Origin: Saccoglossus kowalevskii
Taxonomy: Eukaryota; Hemichordata; Enteropneusta; Harrimaniidae
Length of the DNA stretch: 32,500 bases
Direction: 5' to 3'
Assembly: GCF_000003605.2 (NCBI RefSeq)
Contig: NW_003108579.1
Location: 1,002,785-1,035,284, forward strand
The position numbers were made by a program, and so were the translations under genes. The notes under the pieces were generated by a model that worked only from the letters and a program-made list of their open reading frames with translations, was not told where the DNA came from and did no database searches. Numbering within the stretch: the stretch's first letter is position 1; each line of letters opens with the position of its first letter. This document shows positions 32,105-32,500 of the stretch, piece by piece.

Positions 32105-32500
32105 ATTTTCATGTCTCGTGCATTGACAAGTTCACGTGCGGTTGAACCAATCATAGCTAGTGTTTCAGACCACACTATATACGTGTTCGTATTAACAAGC
32201 ATAAAGGCATATTTGTATTTGGGTTTGGTCGGTGGAGGGGGAAAAGATATTTATTTTTTCATCCAGTTTTATCGAAATTCAGTGTCGTAGAATGTAATTT
32301 ATTTTTCCTAAGCTAATTTTATCTTTTATTACAAGGGTGAGCGGGATCAAACTGATTGGTTCTATGTTGGTTAAACTCCTCACGTAAGTTAAATAAGCCA
32401 TCTAATCCCACTCGTGGTTTGGTTATAGATCCTGGTTACATATATTGACGGTAGATTTCCATTACAGTGGTGCGCAGTGGTCTGATTTGGCTGTTGGATA
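32105..32500. other. Upstream region of the second gene copy; no gene seen
   Basis: Contains the segment (about 32265-32465) duplicated at 23.1 kb. A 5' UTR exon and promoter for the minus-strand gene would be expected here or beyond, but none can be pinned down. Confidence 0.4.

Overview
The window is AT-rich nuclear DNA of an animal, probably a marine invertebrate such as a mollusc or other lophotrochozoan. The evidence is intron-split coding with GT/AG junctions, relics of Tx1/L1-type LINEs, a mariner transposon, Crypton-like tyrosine recombinases with DUF3504-type sequence, a tRNA-derived SINE and long tetranucleotide microsatellites. No bacterial or phage gene organisation is seen. The phylum cannot be fixed from the sequence alone. 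Nearly all coding signal belongs to broken mobile elements; one small host gene family is the exception.

Layout. 1-2.6 kb: mostly unassigned, with a LINE ORF2 tail fragment (+). 2.7-4.1 kb: Crypton-like pseudogene A1 (+). 4.2-5.05 kb: two ~185 bp direct repeats, each with a TGACGTCA site, then two small hairpins and a short ORF, resembling the leader of a retroelement. 5.05-9.54 kb: Tx1-type LINE on the minus strand, with ORF1 (zinc knuckle), ORF2 endonuclease and reverse transcriptase, and a 3' poly(A), broken by many frameshifts. 9.7-10 kb: tRNA-derived SINE. 10-13.4 kb: nothing recognisable. 13.5-15.5 kb: the one apparently intact gene, a three-exon secreted 196-residue protein with two cysteine domains (-), with a 444 bp microsatellite beside its first coding exon. 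15.67-16.53 kb: tyrosine recombinase pseudogene of a second lineage, B (+). 17.38-23.05 kb: degenerate tandem array of ~600-700 bp units, interrupted by a LINE fragment, a mariner, a 373 bp MITE-like insert and a 117 bp hairpin. 23.1-23.3 kb: copy of the region upstream of the second gene copy. 25.08-25.33 kb: GT-rich minisatellite bounded by a perfect 14 bp inverted repeat. 26.9-27.6 kb: small direct duplications. 27.9-32.1 kb: decayed second copy of the secreted-protein gene, its 'intron 2' swollen by Crypton-like pseudogene A2 (+).

The biologically interesting part is the small secreted-protein family: two gene copies plus two orphan exon-2 fragments in the opposite orientation. Each domain begins CxxC-x13-C-x4/5-C and I cannot assign it to a known family. 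The family sits among YR-transposon relics, and one exon-2 fragment lies between two near-identical 386 bp direct repeats of the Crypton-like element. I found no working operon-like or defence-like system.
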